From Cladosporium sp. IMV 00045 (taxonomy: Eukaryota > Ascomycota > Dothideomycetes > Cladosporiales > Cladosporiaceae): 64,000 nt of DNA. The stretch's first letter is position 1. Each line of letters opens with the position of its first letter. Both the position numbers and the translations under genes were made by a program. Under the pieces are notes generated by a model that saw only the letters and a list, made by a program, of their open reading frames with translations, was not told the DNA's origin and did no database searches. Positions 10,578 to 21,824 of the stretch are shown here, piece by piece. The stretch spans positions 26,008 to 90,007 of the forward strand of contig MSJI02000830.1 in the NCBI GenBank assembly GCA_001931905.2, given 5' to 3'.

Positions 10578-12206
10578 AATTTGATCGTCCTAGAGAAGTC
10601 ACGAGGAAAAGAAGGGCGGAAAGAAGAAGAAAACAGCTCTGGACATTTGTGAATGACACAAGCAACAGGAAGAGTCCTGATCGATTGCGAACTCGGCAAG
10701 AGAAACCGCTCAAAGGCGAGCAAGGCGAAGGCATTGGTAATGGTTGTGGACCATGGATCGGTACAGGCGGAATGATGAGATTGGAAAAGACACCCGTATC
10801 TCAAGACGAAGGATTTCTCTCTGATACATTTGGAATCTATCATCAATATCGAACTGTATCAAGCTTACTTTTGATGCCTTCACAACCTTTTGATCCATGC
10901 AAAATGTTGCAAACATCACCTGTCAATACGTCAATGGCACTCAGTACTCTACCCATGTGTCCTAGCACTGGCAGGACTGCTCTTGCAGATTCCATAGTCG
11001 CCGAAAGCAACGAAATGCATTCACCTTCAACTGAACTGGAACGTTAACACAAACTTTGACTCCTCTACCTCAAGTCGATAATTTTCGACGAAGTCCACCA
11101 TCCTGACCTCACTTCCCAACGGCCGTAGGGCGTACCACCCGCCCCAGGGAGGCACCATTTCACCACAGACATCTGAACCACTGCTAGCCTTCTAGTGCCC
11201 GCAGTAAATGGAGGAAATTTATTACCTCGTTGCGGTTTTCTTTTGCTGTTTCCCAGACCGCTTTCATGCATGAAGAAGAGAATGGGAGAGGGAAAAGGGG
11301 AACGGAGATGGAGGTGGCAAATGGCGAACGGGTACTGGCACATGGAACGATTCTCGAGGCATTACATCTTCTCACCGAAGCGGCCATTTTCATTAGTATC
11401 GACTCAAGGGGAAATGGGGAAAGGAGCAAGACAGAGGGAAGCATCCCACGAGGCGACGAAGAGGAGAGAGAAAGCAGAGTAATGTGATTCCAAGGAAGAA
11501 CGGAGAAGAGGGAGGAGAATCAAGAGAAAAGTCGAAAGGTCGAAATCGAAGTAACAAGTAAAAGTAAAATCTTTCTTTGGAAAAGAGTCAAAAGTAAGAG
11601 ATAATAATCAGAAGGTTGAATAGAAGTAAAGTCAAAAGTCCAGCAATCCGCGAAGTTCCCAAAAACCCCATCCACAACCACCGCAGATAAAAGCGTTGAT
11701 CTCTTTCGGGGCATATTCGTATATCCATCCTTAAGTGAAGAAGAATTGGGGAATCGTTTCCAAAAACCCGTCCCCTTCCACTTCCATCCTTTTTCTTTCT
11801 TTCTCCCACTCTCTCTACCTCTCTCTCTCTCTCTTTCTATCTGAAGTAAAAAGTAAGAAACAACATAATCAGAAGAATGATAAGAAGAAGAAGAAAGCGC
11901 ATGAAAGAGCGTTGACCGCCCACCTGCCTCCAAGTAGTAGTGAGTAAGAACGCCCCCCCCCCNNNNNNNNNNNNNNNNNNNNCCCCCCCCCAAACTCCCC
12001 TCGAATCAAGTAAGGGAGATCGATACTCCCGACTCTAGCTTGTAGCTAGTGATACCCGGAAAAGACGCCAGAAATATTTGTTTTCCAACGAGGTAAGGCC
12101 CCGGGACGCCACGCAGAAAAAGTATAAAACGCAATAAAAAAGATTTCCGTGGAAGGTGAATTGAAGGTCGGTCGGTTGGCAAAAGAAAAAAGAATCAAGG
12201 CAGATT
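10578..12206. other. Intergenic, purine-rich region with assembly gap
   Basis: No supported gene. Open frames here are non-ATG or low complexity. 11260-11560 is strongly purine-rich (GGAGAGGG, GAAGAG) and 11760-11860 is CT-rich (CTCTCTCTCT). The sequence is interrupted by a 20-N gap. Confidence 0.5.
11963..11982. other. Assembly gap (20 N) within a poly-C tract
   Basis: Twenty N flanked by 10 C on the left (11953-11962) and 9 C on the right (11983-11991). This is a scaffold join or unresolved homopolymer, so true local length is unknown. Confidence 0.98.
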
Positions 12207-13765
12207 CTAAGAGTGGAACAGATCCCAAGCCCTCTCGCAGAGCCGGAGGAATTCCTCCCTCTTCTCCGCGCTGCTCAAGTTGTGCCTCCAGTCCTCCTCG
12301 CGGCTGCCGCTGCCGCCGTCGTCTCCTCTCACGGCAAAAGCGGCGCGCTTGGGCTCGGGACGGTTGAAAGCCGACGGAGGGCTGCCGTTGTCGCGTTCGT
12401 ATTCGTCGCGGCCGCGTCGTCGGCCGGAGGTTGATGTTGTGCGGCCGAGGTCGGGACGTGCTGTGGCGGGGGGAGGGTGGAAGTCGTGAGCCGCGCCGGG
12501 TGCGGCGTAGGCGTGGCGGAGTGCTGATCCTGCTCCACCTGGTGGCATGGGAGAGGGAGGAGTGGGTGGTTGGACGCCACCATAGTGGACGACTTTGGGT
12601 TTTAGGTCGTCGCGACCGTGGGTGAGAGATTGGACGGCTTCTTCAGCAGAGCGGAACTCGCGAGTCCGGCTGCTGATGGGTGCAGCGGATTGTTGTTGAG
12701 AAGGTGGGAAGCCTGGAGATGGCACGGGAGGTGGCGCATTTGCGTGTGAGGGGCGGCCGGGGGAGTCGTTCTGAGGGTATCCACGAGGAGCATCCAGACG
12801 GTCGTTTGCGAAGACATCAGCGATTGGAGGAAGACGGTTGTTAGTCTGTGTCGCCGGAACGTGGTGGATGTGGCTGGTTTGGCTCAGGCCACTGGGACCA
12901 TGTTGCGCATGTCTTGTGTAAGGGTCTCCAGGACGCAAGCCGGTAAAAGTCTGGTGAAGGGGAGCAGATTGAATAACGCGGTCGTTGGCGAATTGTTCGG
13001 CGGACGGTGCGTTGATAGACAGGCCAGGTGGTGGGCCTTTCCGCCGTGAAGTTGTTGGTGTTCTTGTCTGGACTCCAAAGAGAGTGGTATCTTGCGTTCT
13101 CGCGCCTCCTTCGGTGGTATCTTGTGAACTGCCAGGCTTCACGCCCTTCTGCCTGGCTTCGATTATCTGTCTTTGCTGGTCCCTCACATCTAAACTCCTT
13201 TGAAGCTGCTCTCTCATCGCGGGATCGTGTGTTTGGAAGCCTGGAGACAGGCAAGCAAGGCCGACATCTTGGATCGCAAGTCCTGCCGAGTCCCGTGCTG
13301 TCAAAGGTGCAGAAGGTCGTGCGGTCTGCGGTCCACGAGCGCCAGGTGTGCTAGAAGAAAGATCGAGTCTCTTAGGTCGAGGACGGGCAGACTGCATACT
13401 GGGCGACCCGGGTTCCTTCTTGACCTTGATCATTGGTGGAGCAGCTCCACCACGGTGTCTGCAAGAAGGGATGGGTTAGCCGAGCATTCGTTAACTTGAT
13501 AGACCCTCAGTAAAACATACGAGTTTGGCGAAACCTTGCCGCCAGTGGTTGAACGCTCGTTGGAGTTACTGCGCGCACCGTAAGAAGGCGGCGAAGCATT
13601 ACTCCTCTGGCGCTTGGAGGCAGGTTCGTTGGCGGCGCTGGCAGGCGGCGAGACGGAGGAAACGGGTCGCGCAAGGGCAGAGAAATGACGCGGAGACGGG
13701 TGCCTGGCGGGCGCGAGGGAGGTGGAAGGGTTGGAGGTGTGGTGATTTGCGACGGCGGTGGTCAT
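12207..13765 (-). CDS. Large intrinsically disordered protein, function unknown
   Basis: Predicted 498-aa protein. Exon 1 is 13765-13521 and exon 2 is 13458-12207; the 62-bp intron (GTATGT...TTGCAG) restores one frame across two otherwise separate reading frames, which supports a real gene. Almost the whole chain is Pro/Ser/Thr/Ala-rich and disordered. It contains a nuclear-localisation-like SKRQRS, a sumoylation-like IKVKKEP, a short conserved-looking helix (DPAMREQLQRSLDVRDQQRQ), and a C-terminal charged helix (SSAEKREEFLRLCERAWDLFHS) that is the most structured part. These features suggest a nuclear regulatory or scaffold protein, but this is inference. I do not recognise a named family. 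ATG ACC ACC GCC was chosen as the start because it is the first ATG of exon 1. Confidence 0.72.
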
Positions 13766-16700
13766 GGTGGAGGATGGCAGCAGGGCAGAGAGCGCGGTCG
13801 GCTCTCTCTACAGCGCCGTACAGATCAAGATCAGGTCGAGAACGGCAGAGAAGCGCCGGGCGCGAGCTTGCTGCTGCAAGTGGGAGACACGGCGCGAGCA
13901 AGGATCGGCGCAAGTCACAGTAGCAGACGACGCTAGCGACGGTTGACAGGCGCGCGCAGATGGGGCCGCGGGCAGGAATTTGGAGGTATGTCGTCGGTGG
14001 TGGTGGTGGTGGTGGTGGTGGTGGTGGAGGAGTGGAAGGAGGGAGGATGAGAGGGCGGAGGGAGAAGAGAGTAGGTAAGGAGTGATGGGTAGAGGTGGAA
14101 ATAGTCAGGTTGACAAACAGCAACGGCGGAGGATTGGCAGATGCCTCACCTGGAGTAGGATGGGGGCAGCGGATTGTGTCGAAAGTGTTTGGTGGGAGGG
14201 GCGGGCTCATGGGGGCAGTGGGAGGATGAAACGCGCTGCGACGACGGCCAGACAGGGATGTGGGCAACGCTCGCTAAACACGCCTCCACCTTGTCATCTT
14301 GTCATCCGCAACCTTTTATTTTCCCATACGAATTATTGTTGCTAGACTGTCACGACTGCCCAGACTATCGATTGTCGTCGTCGCCACTACTAGTACCTAC
14401 ACAGAGTACTACTGTCCTTGGAGGAAGATGCCTCGAGCGCCGTCTGCGTTTCAGCGGCGTCGTCGGCTCTGCTCCCCTAGCCCGCAGCGAGATCCATCCT
14501 CCACCAGTCGGAACGCCTTCATAGGCTCTGATGGATAGTATACCAGCTACCAGCGTCTTGTTGAGCTCGCTACTGCCACCAGGCCCTAAAATGGCAGAGA
14601 GCTCCAAGAGTCCGCGGTAATCTACAGGTCGAGCGACGCACTGCGGCTGCATCACCAATAGACTAATAATAAAAATATCGGACATCCGGCCTCAGCTGCA
14701 TTCGCGGGTGCAAGCGACGAGCAGGCGCAGGGAATGGTGTTGTGCCGCATGTGGGATTTGATTAATCGCATTGATTAACACCAGGCCTGGCTCGCCTGGG
14801 AACGCTGGAGAAATGGCGCTCGGGGGCAGCACCCACAGGCACCCAACAACAATATCAAATCCTGCCTGCTCGCATGCATGCGTGAGGATGGATGGCATGC
14901 CACATTCGGCAGGTCGCGGTCGTGACAAGTGATCCCATACAGGGATTGCCGCCGGCTGGTGAAACGCAGGCGCTTCACACCATTGGGATTTCGCACACGC
15001 TCGAAGCGATGCCCGACCCATTCCTCGCCATCCCTCCTCGCCAGGTGGATTAATCGAGCCAATGCTCCTCCCCGTCCTCCTCCTCCTACTCGTAACTCTC
15101 CCCATTCAATTCATCCTCCAATATATGGCCCGTCCGCTCAATCAATCGCCCTGCCCCTGCAATCAGCGATCCACTTTACCCTCGCTCGTCGCTCACATCT
15201 TCATTTTATTTCCTGCTCATCGACACGAAGCCGACGTTCGCTCCTCGGCACAACAGCAGCAAGAAAGAAGTCGTGTAAGCGATTTGTCCCACTCGTCCCT
15301 CTCATTCGTCTCACCACTTCGAACCGTCTACAGCCCAGAGGCCCAGCTCTGTCGAGTCCCTCGCCTGCTCCGGGCCAATCAATCCTCCGCCGTGCGATGC
15401 AAGTCCAGGCAAGCTGAAACGGTAGTCAGCCCTTGTTCCGGTGCAGTGCACTATCGAAGCACCACATGCAACTAGTGGCAGATCAACCATTCACTCAAAT
15501 CCAATCGCCCGGGAAGTGCCAGCCCTGCTTTCGTGTCTCGCAAGCCGGCGCGTTTCATTCGCTCGACTCGTGAGGATGGCGACATCGCGCATGGGCGCGT
15601 GTCTTGCCTCTTATAGACATCTGTCAGTAATAATGTCAATCGTTGGAATTTTTGGAAACATGGTTGATGCCTGAGGATCGGTCGATTTGATCTCTCTCTC
15701 TCTTACACTCAGGAGAAAAGGCTTATCAACTATCTGGTTCACCCGGTCGCTGCATTCGTATCACCCTGATACATGCTATATAACTTTCGTCTGCACACCG
15801 CATGCACCAACCCTCTCGTCTTTCCCCCGCCTGACTCTTCCCATCCCGAAAGCGGCGGTTGCACGAATCACCAATAAAACGTCTGCCTGCGTTTTCGTTC
15901 TCGTCTTCAATTTCAGGCAATCCCAGGTCAGCCACAGGATTCGTCGGGAGTCGCCTAGCTGCTAGAAAATCACTACCTGTTTGCCACAAGCGATGGTCGC
16001 GATACGTTAGAAAAAGCAGGTTCCACGAATGGTCAAAAAGCTGCAGCTCTGGGCTCCAAGATACTGTTCAAGAATATTTATCCGCCCGTGGCATCATACT
16101 GGCCTTGACACTTGAGACCCCATCGCGCGGCGCCTGGAGCCCCAGCTCTCTTGACTCTTGAAGTGGAGCCTTCGGCCTATGACCGTCTTGGCGACATACG
16201 TCGTTCTACCTTGCAGCCTTGTCGAACACCACTTCAACATGGACTTTCTCACGCCTTGTCCTTTACCATGGCCGTAGGGCTGAGACTTTGCTACATCTCA
16301 TGACAAGAGCACAAAGCCATAATCGATCAACGTTCGAGAAGGCATCTTTGCCTCTATCGTCTAACGCGCAATCGGCCTCTTGGCAGCCATTCGGAAATTT
16401 TTGTCATCCACGCCAAAACCATCACGATCCCTCTCGATGCTCGGAACTTTGTGCTCTTGGCACCTCCATGCGCCAGCAAAAATGTTTCGTAAACGCATTG
16501 CTCAAGAACCCGATGGGTCTCGCAGCGAATGCGGCAGAGAACAATGCGCAACGGTAGGATCCAAACGAAAAGCTTGGTGACGTGAGTGCCAGTGGAGAAT
16601 AAGGTCAAGTTCTTAATCCAAGCCTTCCGCCTACGTGTATTGCTCCTCTCGGTGTGTTTATTACGTACTGAGTCTACCCTTTGGCGATGCAACGTTCTGT

Positions 16701-16863
16701 CTATACATTTCTATCATCCTCCCTCTCCCCATCAGCATCACTGGGCCGATCCTGTACCCGACCTGACCTCAGAAAACTTCCAAACCCTTACCGTCCCTCG
16801 CCACAACCCTTCTACATTCCCAGACGAACTTATCTCAACAGCAAACAACCCAAACCCGCCACC
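13766..16863. other. Long divergent intergenic region
   Basis: About 3.1 kb between the disordered-protein gene (minus) and the amidotransferase-like gene (plus). It contains a (GGT)n microsatellite at 13996-14028 and many overlapping frames without protein character. The last 180 bases are CCT/ACCC-rich, typical of a 5' leader. No gene or RNA could be supported. Confidence 0.45.
13996..14028. repeat. (GGT)n microsatellite
   Basis: About eleven consecutive GGT units with no interruption; lies upstream of the disordered-protein gene on its opposite strand as (ACC)n. Confidence 0.95.
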
Positions 16864-17694
16864 ATGACCCGCGACACTGTCCGCATGCTCGTCCTCGAGA
16901 CCGACGCCGCCCACCCGGAAACCCAGGAACGCCGCGGCAGCTTCGGCGAGGTCTTCGACCAACTCTTCAAAAAAGCCGGCGACGCCCATCACCCGCCCCT
17001 CGGCATCGAAACAGACATCCACTACGTCGTGGAAGACAGCGCACACCCCGGCCACGTCCCCACCATCGACGAGATCTCCCCGGACACGCGCGCCATTTTG
17101 ATCACAGGCAGCATGTACGACGCGCACGGCTCGAACCCCTGGATCCTCAAACTGATGAAACTCCTGCAACAGCTGTGGCAAACGCGGCCCGACATGCGCT
17201 TCTCCGGCGTCTGCTTCGGTCATCAAATCCTATCTCGCATGCTCGGTGGCAAAGTGGAAGGCACGCCCACGGGCCGCTGGGAGCTGGCGCACACGCCCAT
17301 GAAACTCACCGACGTGGGCCAGTACCTCTTCCGCACGCGCGACGACACCATCCACCTGCACCAGATGCACCAGGACCAGGTGACGAGCGTGCCTTCGCAC
17401 GAGACGACGGAGCTGCTCTCGCCGGAGGATGAGATTCGCGTCTGGGCAAGTACGGAGCACACGCCCATTCAGGGGATTTATTTGCGCGATCGTCTCTTTA
17501 CTAGTCAGGGACATTTGGGCTTTGACGAGCAGATGGTCCATAGACAGATCGAGGTGAGGCAGGAGAGTGGTGGGATTAAAGACGACAAACACGCGCTCGA
17601 GGCGAAGGAGACTGCTGCGTTGATTCACGATGGCGTTACGGTCGCGGCGGCGATTTTGAGGTTTTTCCACGGCGAGGATCGGGATTTGAAGTAG
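16864..17694 (+). CDS. Class I glutamine amidotransferase-like protein
   Basis: 276-aa protein resembling the fungal GATase1-like family (GMP-synthase glutaminase-domain relatives such as yeast YLR126C). The nucleophile elbow is GVCFGHQ with the catalytic-type Cys. It is preceded by the ILITGSMYDAHGSNPW segment and followed by GGKVEGTPTGRWELAH, typical of the fold. The second active-site region reads FTSQGHLGFDEQ, with His and acidic residues in place of the usual GHPEF. There is no synthetase domain, so it is a stand-alone amidotransferase or peptidase-like hydrolase of unknown substrate. The start at 16864 was preferred over an in-frame ATG 183 bp upstream because its context is GCCACCATGACC and the domain begins directly after it. 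Confidence 0.87.
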   Translation: MTRDTVRMLVLETDAAHPETQERRGSFGEVFDQLFKKAGDAHHPPLGIETDIHYVVEDSAHPGHVPTIDEISPDTRAILITGSMYDAHGSNPWILKLMKLLQQLWQTRPDMRFSGVCFGHQILSRMLGGKVEGTPTGRWELAHTPMKLTDVGQYLFRTRDDTIHLHQMHQDQVTSVPSHETTELLSPEDEIRVWASTEHTPIQGIYLRDRLFTSQGHLGFDEQMVHRQIEVRQESGGIKDDKHALEAKETAALIHDGVTVAAAILRFFHGEDRDLK

Positions 17695-17932
17695 ATTCCA
17701 ATTTCTGGGTGGTCGATTCTTGTTGTTACTTGTACGATGGAAAGCTTGGAAATTACACCTTAATGGGACTTAACGATCACGATTAGCATAGCATATCATA
17801 TCAAAAAGAGCAAACCGAATCAAGAAGAGAAAAGGTTCGTAAATTTAGCATTCTAAATCTTCAAAACCTGTCTTCATAATAGAAAACCATCCCGGCATTT
17901 CCCAACATCCATCCCTTTCTTTCCATCTCTAA

Positions 17933-17958
17933 CCATCCATCCATCCATCCATCCATCC
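17933..17958. repeat. (ATCC)n short tandem repeat
   Basis: About six ATCC units directly downstream of the COG1 stop codon on its 3' side. Confidence 0.9.
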
Positions 17959-17967
17959 CAAAAGCCC

Positions 17968-20319
17968 CTAAGAACCCCCCAAAAGCCCAAAAAGCAACCC
18001 CGTTCTCTTCCAATACTCGCCCGTGCTCTTCTCCAACCGCGATCGAGCCGCATCATCCAGACCGGCCGTCTCGCAGAGCGCCGTGGCGACGTCCCTCATC
18101 GAAGAAGAAGCATCCGTAGACCCTCCCCGCGTCGCGGCAGAGAAGACAGAAGAGAAGTACATGGCGTCGAAAGCGCGCTGGATGCGCTGGTTCGTGTCTT
18201 TGCTGCTTGAAGCCTTTCCCTCCTTCTTCTTCTCCGCGTCAGCGTCTGAGCCGTCTCCCTTCTCCCCATCCTCCTCCACCTCCCCCTGCTGCTTCTCACC
18301 GCCATCTCCAACTTCCTCACCAGGAAAACTCCTCCTCAAACCCTCCACCACCCCCTCAGCAACACACCCATGCACCGCCCTCACAGCAGCAGGACTCCAA
18401 ACATCCTCCCCGACGCCCGCCATACTTGCCTGCAGCGCGGTGAAAAAGCGAAACGCCGCCGTCGAAGTCTGCACGGGCAGAGCCGGCTCGCCCTCCCACA
18501 GGCTGACGGGGAGGAAAGTGCGTCGCTGGAGCGCGGCGAGGAAGTCCGCTGTGGGTTGGGCGCTGGCTTGCGATGCTAGCGCTGCGTGGAGGGTTGTGGC
18601 GAGAGCGGTGTGGTCGAAGGGATTCTCGGTGTTGGGGGCTGAGACGCGGTCTGCAAGGGCGCGGCGGCGGTGGTCGAGGTCGCGGAGGAGGCGGATGAGG
18701 AATGCTGCGTGCTGTGTTGAGGTGCTTTCCGCTGCTGTTGAGATTTTGGCGTAGGCTCTGGTGAAAGCTTGCGTGGTGGCGTGGCGCAGTTTGGTTTCGA
18801 GTTGGAGCGCGTCGGTGCGGTTGAGGGCTTCTTGCAGAGACGTGTCGCCTTCGTAGTCGAGGTCTTCGAAGTCGAAGTCTAGGTCGTCGTCCCATTTGGT
18901 GGCGCGCATGACGGCTACGAAGGCCCAGTGGGAATTGAGTTGGGCGGTCCAGCGGTCGAGGGAGTCGTGTTCGCGCTTGACGGGTGGGTTGCGGCCGTGG
19001 CGGTGGGAGAGGATGGCGGAGCGGAAGGATAGGGCGCCTGCTTTCGTGTCGAGAGGCTGGGTGGCGAGAGACCAGGGAGATGTCTGAGTATTGGTATCGG
19101 AGAGGCTGCTTGGATCGTCGAGCAATTGCAGGGCGAAGTTGGAGAGGTCCGAACTGTACACTGCAAGCTCTTCCAGACGGTGTAGGAACACGTTTCGAAG
19201 GTCGTCGATCGATTGCGTGAAATCATGATTCCTCAACTTGCTGCTGACGGAGAGGAACTTGGACAAGACACTGCGCCGAGTAGACAGAACGACCTGAGCA
19301 TCTTGCTGGGATTGGAGACACTCGCCAAGAGCTTGCACAAATGCGGCTTGTGCCTGTTTTGCCCACGCATCCAGGCCTTTATTTGCGTCGGAAGAGGTCA
19401 ACTGGTCGTTGCGTACCCAAGGCGTAAAGCTTCGGATGTCCGCGGGAATCCACTGACTGTACACATCCAGGTTTAGATCTTCACTGGATGTCACTTGCTC
19501 GTCCTGCAGTAGAGGTGCTTTCGAGAGAAGGCCAAGGCCATCTGCAAGTCTCCTAGGAAAGAGATCGCGAGTGTCCAGCAGCGTTTTCCCGTAAAGATCC
19601 AGCATCGCAAGGATGCTCTCTTCGCTCGGCGTTTCGGCTTTGGACTCGATCTGCTCGAATCGGACCTGCAGAAAGTGTCTAAGGACGTCTTTAGGGGCCG
19701 AGCTTGTGATCATTGCATACGCACAGAGCGTGTTACTGAGAGCCGTGCGATCTCCAGTGGTGTGTGCCAGCGATCGCTCGATGTAAGAGAGTAGTCTCCT
19801 CCTCGTTGCCGTCAACTTCTTCTTCAGCTCTGCGAGGACCGGTGGAGCATTGTTGCTTTCTGAGACGCTTTTGTGTAGCAGTCTTGCAAAAACCAACACC
19901 TTCGCTGCACCAAGCGCATTGCCTCCTCTCCTTATGATCCTCCCAACAGTCTCCAAAGCGCCTTTGAGCACCTTCACCCTCGCGACCGTCTCCAGCTTAC
20001 GCTCATCATCTTGTCTGCCCACCTTCCGCAGTCTTGTGAGATTTTCTCTCCCCCTCTCGACAACCCTGTAATCACACTTCCGCCCGATCCCCGCCAGGTT
20101 GCCCTCGACCGACTCCATCTGGCCGTCCATTTCGATAATCCTCTCTGCCGTGCCTAGGAGATCTCTGTAACTTGTTCCCACGAGCGATCGCAACTTGTTC
20201 TGATTCTCCGAGATCTGCGTCCGTAGTTGGCTCTCGAGTTTCCGCACCACGGGCAGTGGATGATCGAATGCTTCCTCCCATGATCGCAGGGTCGAAGGGG
20301 TTGGAGGGAGTGTTGCCAT
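17968..20319 (-). CDS. COG1: Conserved oligomeric Golgi complex subunit 1
   Basis: Intronless 783-aa protein. The N-terminus matches the Cog1/Vps51-type domain: the helical block RSWEEAFDHPLPVVRKLESQLRTQISENQNKLRSLVG followed by YRDLLGTAERIIEMD. In the eight-subunit COG tether Cog1 links the two lobes and is needed for retrograde intra-Golgi traffic and retention of glycosylation enzymes. The remainder is long and helical with a poorly conserved acidic/Lys-rich insert near residues 690-740 (EEDGEKGDGSDADAEKKK) before a conserved-looking C-terminal helix set. The start at 20319 (AACATGGCAACACTCC) is preferred over an in-frame start nine codons upstream because of its better context and family-like MATLPP beginning. 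It is divergent from SNRNP27. Confidence 0.88.
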   Translation of the reverse strand: MATLPPTPSTLRSWEEAFDHPLPVVRKLESQLRTQISENQNKLRSLVGTSYRDLLGTAERIIEMDGQMESVEGNLAGIGRKCDYRVVERGRENLTRLRKVGRQDDERKLETVARVKVLKGALETVGRIIRRGGNALGAAKVLVFARLLHKSVSESNNAPPVLAELKKKLTATRRRLLSYIERSLAHTTGDRTALSNTLCAYAMITSSAPKDVLRHFLQVRFEQIESKAETPSEESILAMLDLYGKTLLDTRDLFPRRLADGLGLLSKAPLLQDEQVTSSEDLNLDVYSQWIPADIRSFTPWVRNDQLTSSDANKGLDAWAKQAQAAFVQALGECLQSQQDAQVVLSTRRSVLSKFLSVSSKLRNHDFTQSIDDLRNVFLHRLEELAVYSSDLSNFALQLLDDPSSLSDTNTQTSPWSLATQPLDTKAGALSFRSAILSHRHGRNPPVKREHDSLDRWTAQLNSHWAFVAVMRATKWDDDLDFDFEDLDYEGDTSLQEALNRTDALQLETKLRHATTQAFTRAYAKISTAAESTSTQHAAFLIRLLRDLDHRRRALADRVSAPNTENPFDHTALATTLHAALASQASAQPTADFLAALQRRTFLPVSLWEGEPALPVQTSTAAFRFFTALQASMAGVGEDVWSPAAVRAVHGCVAEGVVEGLRRSFPGEEVGDGGEKQQGEVEEDGEKGDGSDADAEKKKEGKASSSKDTNQRIQRAFDAMYFSSVFSAATRGGSTDASSSMRDVATALCETAGLDDAARSRLEKSTGEYWKRTGLLFGLLGGS

Positions 20320-20579
20320 GTTGAGTCGATGTTGTTTTATCTTCAAGAGTTATTTGTCGTCTTATGCGGGCTCGTATCAGGCCACGATGTCGTATTAGTC
20401 CATTGGAGATTTTCAGTGTTGACTTCTGGTAATGATGTTTGACATGTGAAAGTCCCAAAGGACAGGCGTTAAGGTGAAGCTCACAGCCCTAGCCTAAGCT
20501 CGATCTGGAGAACATCAACCTCAAACTTTCCAGTCGCAAGACACACTCGACCTTCACACCAACACAAACACAACGGACC
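20320..20579. promoter_or_regulatory. Short bidirectional upstream region COG1/SNRNP27
   Basis: Only 260 bp separate the divergent start codons of COG1 and SNRNP27, so the promoters must overlap or be shared. The SNRNP27 side ends in a CA-rich leader (ACACAAACACAACGGACC). No specific binding site is claimed. Confidence 0.6.
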
Positions 20580-21215
20580 ATGGATCGCAATCCCCGCAGA
20601 GACGACCGCGGAGGTCGTCGCGATGAGCCACGCATTCCAAAACCCAGAAATGGTGAGCGCAGAGCACCTCCCACAGCGAACGGCAGACCTTCTAACAGCC
20701 TTCTAGAACGCGAACGATCCCGCTCACCATATCGCGAGCGCCGCGACGACAGACGCCGCTCTCGCTCTCCTCCCAGAGGAGGCCGTAATGGCCCATCACA
20801 ACGCTACGATCGAGACTACGACCGAGCCGGACCCCGCGGCCAACGTGACCGTCAATCTTCACACACACCCGAACCGTCGCGCGTGAGCGGCGGCCGCGGC
20901 GGCCCTCGTGGAGGGCACGATGCTCGCGCAAACGGATACGACGCTCGGTCAGGCAAGCAAGCCAACGGCGGCAAAGCGGAGACGAGCATGCGCGATGTGC
21001 AAATGGGCAATGGCCATGAGGATGAGGATTCCGAGGCGGAGATGGCGCGGGTGATGGGTTTCAAGGGCTTTCGGAGCACGAAGAACACCAAAGTGCCTGG
21101 GAACGACAAGAACTACGCCGTGAGCAAGGTCAAGAAGGCGGAGTACAGGCAGTACATGAACCGTGTTGGTGGTTTCAACAGGCCTTTGTCGCCGGGCAGA
21201 GGCGGCGGCCGGTAG
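20580..21215 (+). CDS. SNRNP27: U4/U6.U5 tri-snRNP 27-kDa-type protein
   Basis: 211-aa single-exon protein. The N-terminal about 130 residues are an Arg/Ser/Asp/Gly-rich RS-like region (ERSRSPYRERRDDRRRSRSP). The C-terminal about 60 residues carry the conserved SNRNP27 domain: EMARVMGFKGFRSTKNTKVPGN followed by YAVSKVKKAEYRQYMNRVGGFNRPL. In the family this region sits in the tri-snRNP near the U6 ACAGAGA/5' splice-site area during spliceosome activation. Length and domain order are typical. Start context is GGACCATGG. Confidence 0.93.
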   Translation: MDRNPRRDDRGGRRDEPRIPKPRNGERRAPPTANGRPSNSLLERERSRSPYRERRDDRRRSRSPPRGGRNGPSQRYDRDYDRAGPRGQRDRQSSHTPEPSRVSGGRGGPRGGHDARANGYDARSGKQANGGKAETSMRDVQMGNGHEDEDSEAEMARVMGFKGFRSTKNTKVPGNDKNYAVSKVKKAEYRQYMNRVGGFNRPLSPGRGGGR

Positions 21216-21824
21216 GAGGGTTGAATGCAGCAATGAGGGGAGAGTTTTTGATATTATGGCACAGCGGCATAGCGAGGCGTTTCGGATCTGCTTAGGAAAA
21301 ATGGGAGTACAGTGCGTATGATACCCAAGATGCTTGGATGAGGTGTTAGTGGTCCAATGAACTTTGAATTCCTTTACCTCCGTCGATACTCTGCTTGATG
21401 ATGCCTTGAAGGACCTCACATTCATGGTACCGCAGATGTTGTTTTCGGTCGATTTGCGCTCGAAAGGCAGGCTGTGACAGCAGGGAGGGGTCCCCTACGC
21501 CGGGATATCGAGATGGCTAGGTCCAGCAGAGCGGTGTTTTATCTGACCAGAGATTTGTCATCTTTCAGCAACAATTGCTGGAACTTGTTCATGACCAAAG
21601 TTGCGGTGTATGCCCTCACTTCTTGTATTCATATCTGGCCCTTTGACTTAGGTATGAAACAGACCAAGGTCATTACGAAGATGGACATCAACATCCAGAC
21701 CATGATTAGTGTAGAATCATGTATGATACACGTTACATTAGCTGTACAGCGTCTTTTTGAAATACCATTCCCATGCACCAAAACGCCATGCAATGAAAAA
21801 CTAACCCCATCCCAGCAGCACGCC
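21216..21824. other. Convergent intergenic region SNRNP27/BET1
   Basis: Holds the 3' flanks of both neighbours. No gene seen. Confidence 0.5.

Noticed and set aside
10574..11047. 157-codon frame directly after the 308-aa gene
   Set aside because: It begins at GTG overlapping the upstream stop, is Lys/Arg-biased at first and lacks conserved features; treated as 3' flank.
13599..14267. 222-codon minus-strand frame upstream of the disordered-protein gene
   Set aside because: It is mostly Pro/Ser from simple (ACC)n and C-rich DNA and overlaps the first exon of the better-supported spliced gene in another frame.
14929..15475. Overlapping plus-strand frames of 137-162 codons
   Set aside because: They are CT/CCT-rich promoter-like DNA translated as Pro/Ser/Leu runs, in two frames simultaneously.
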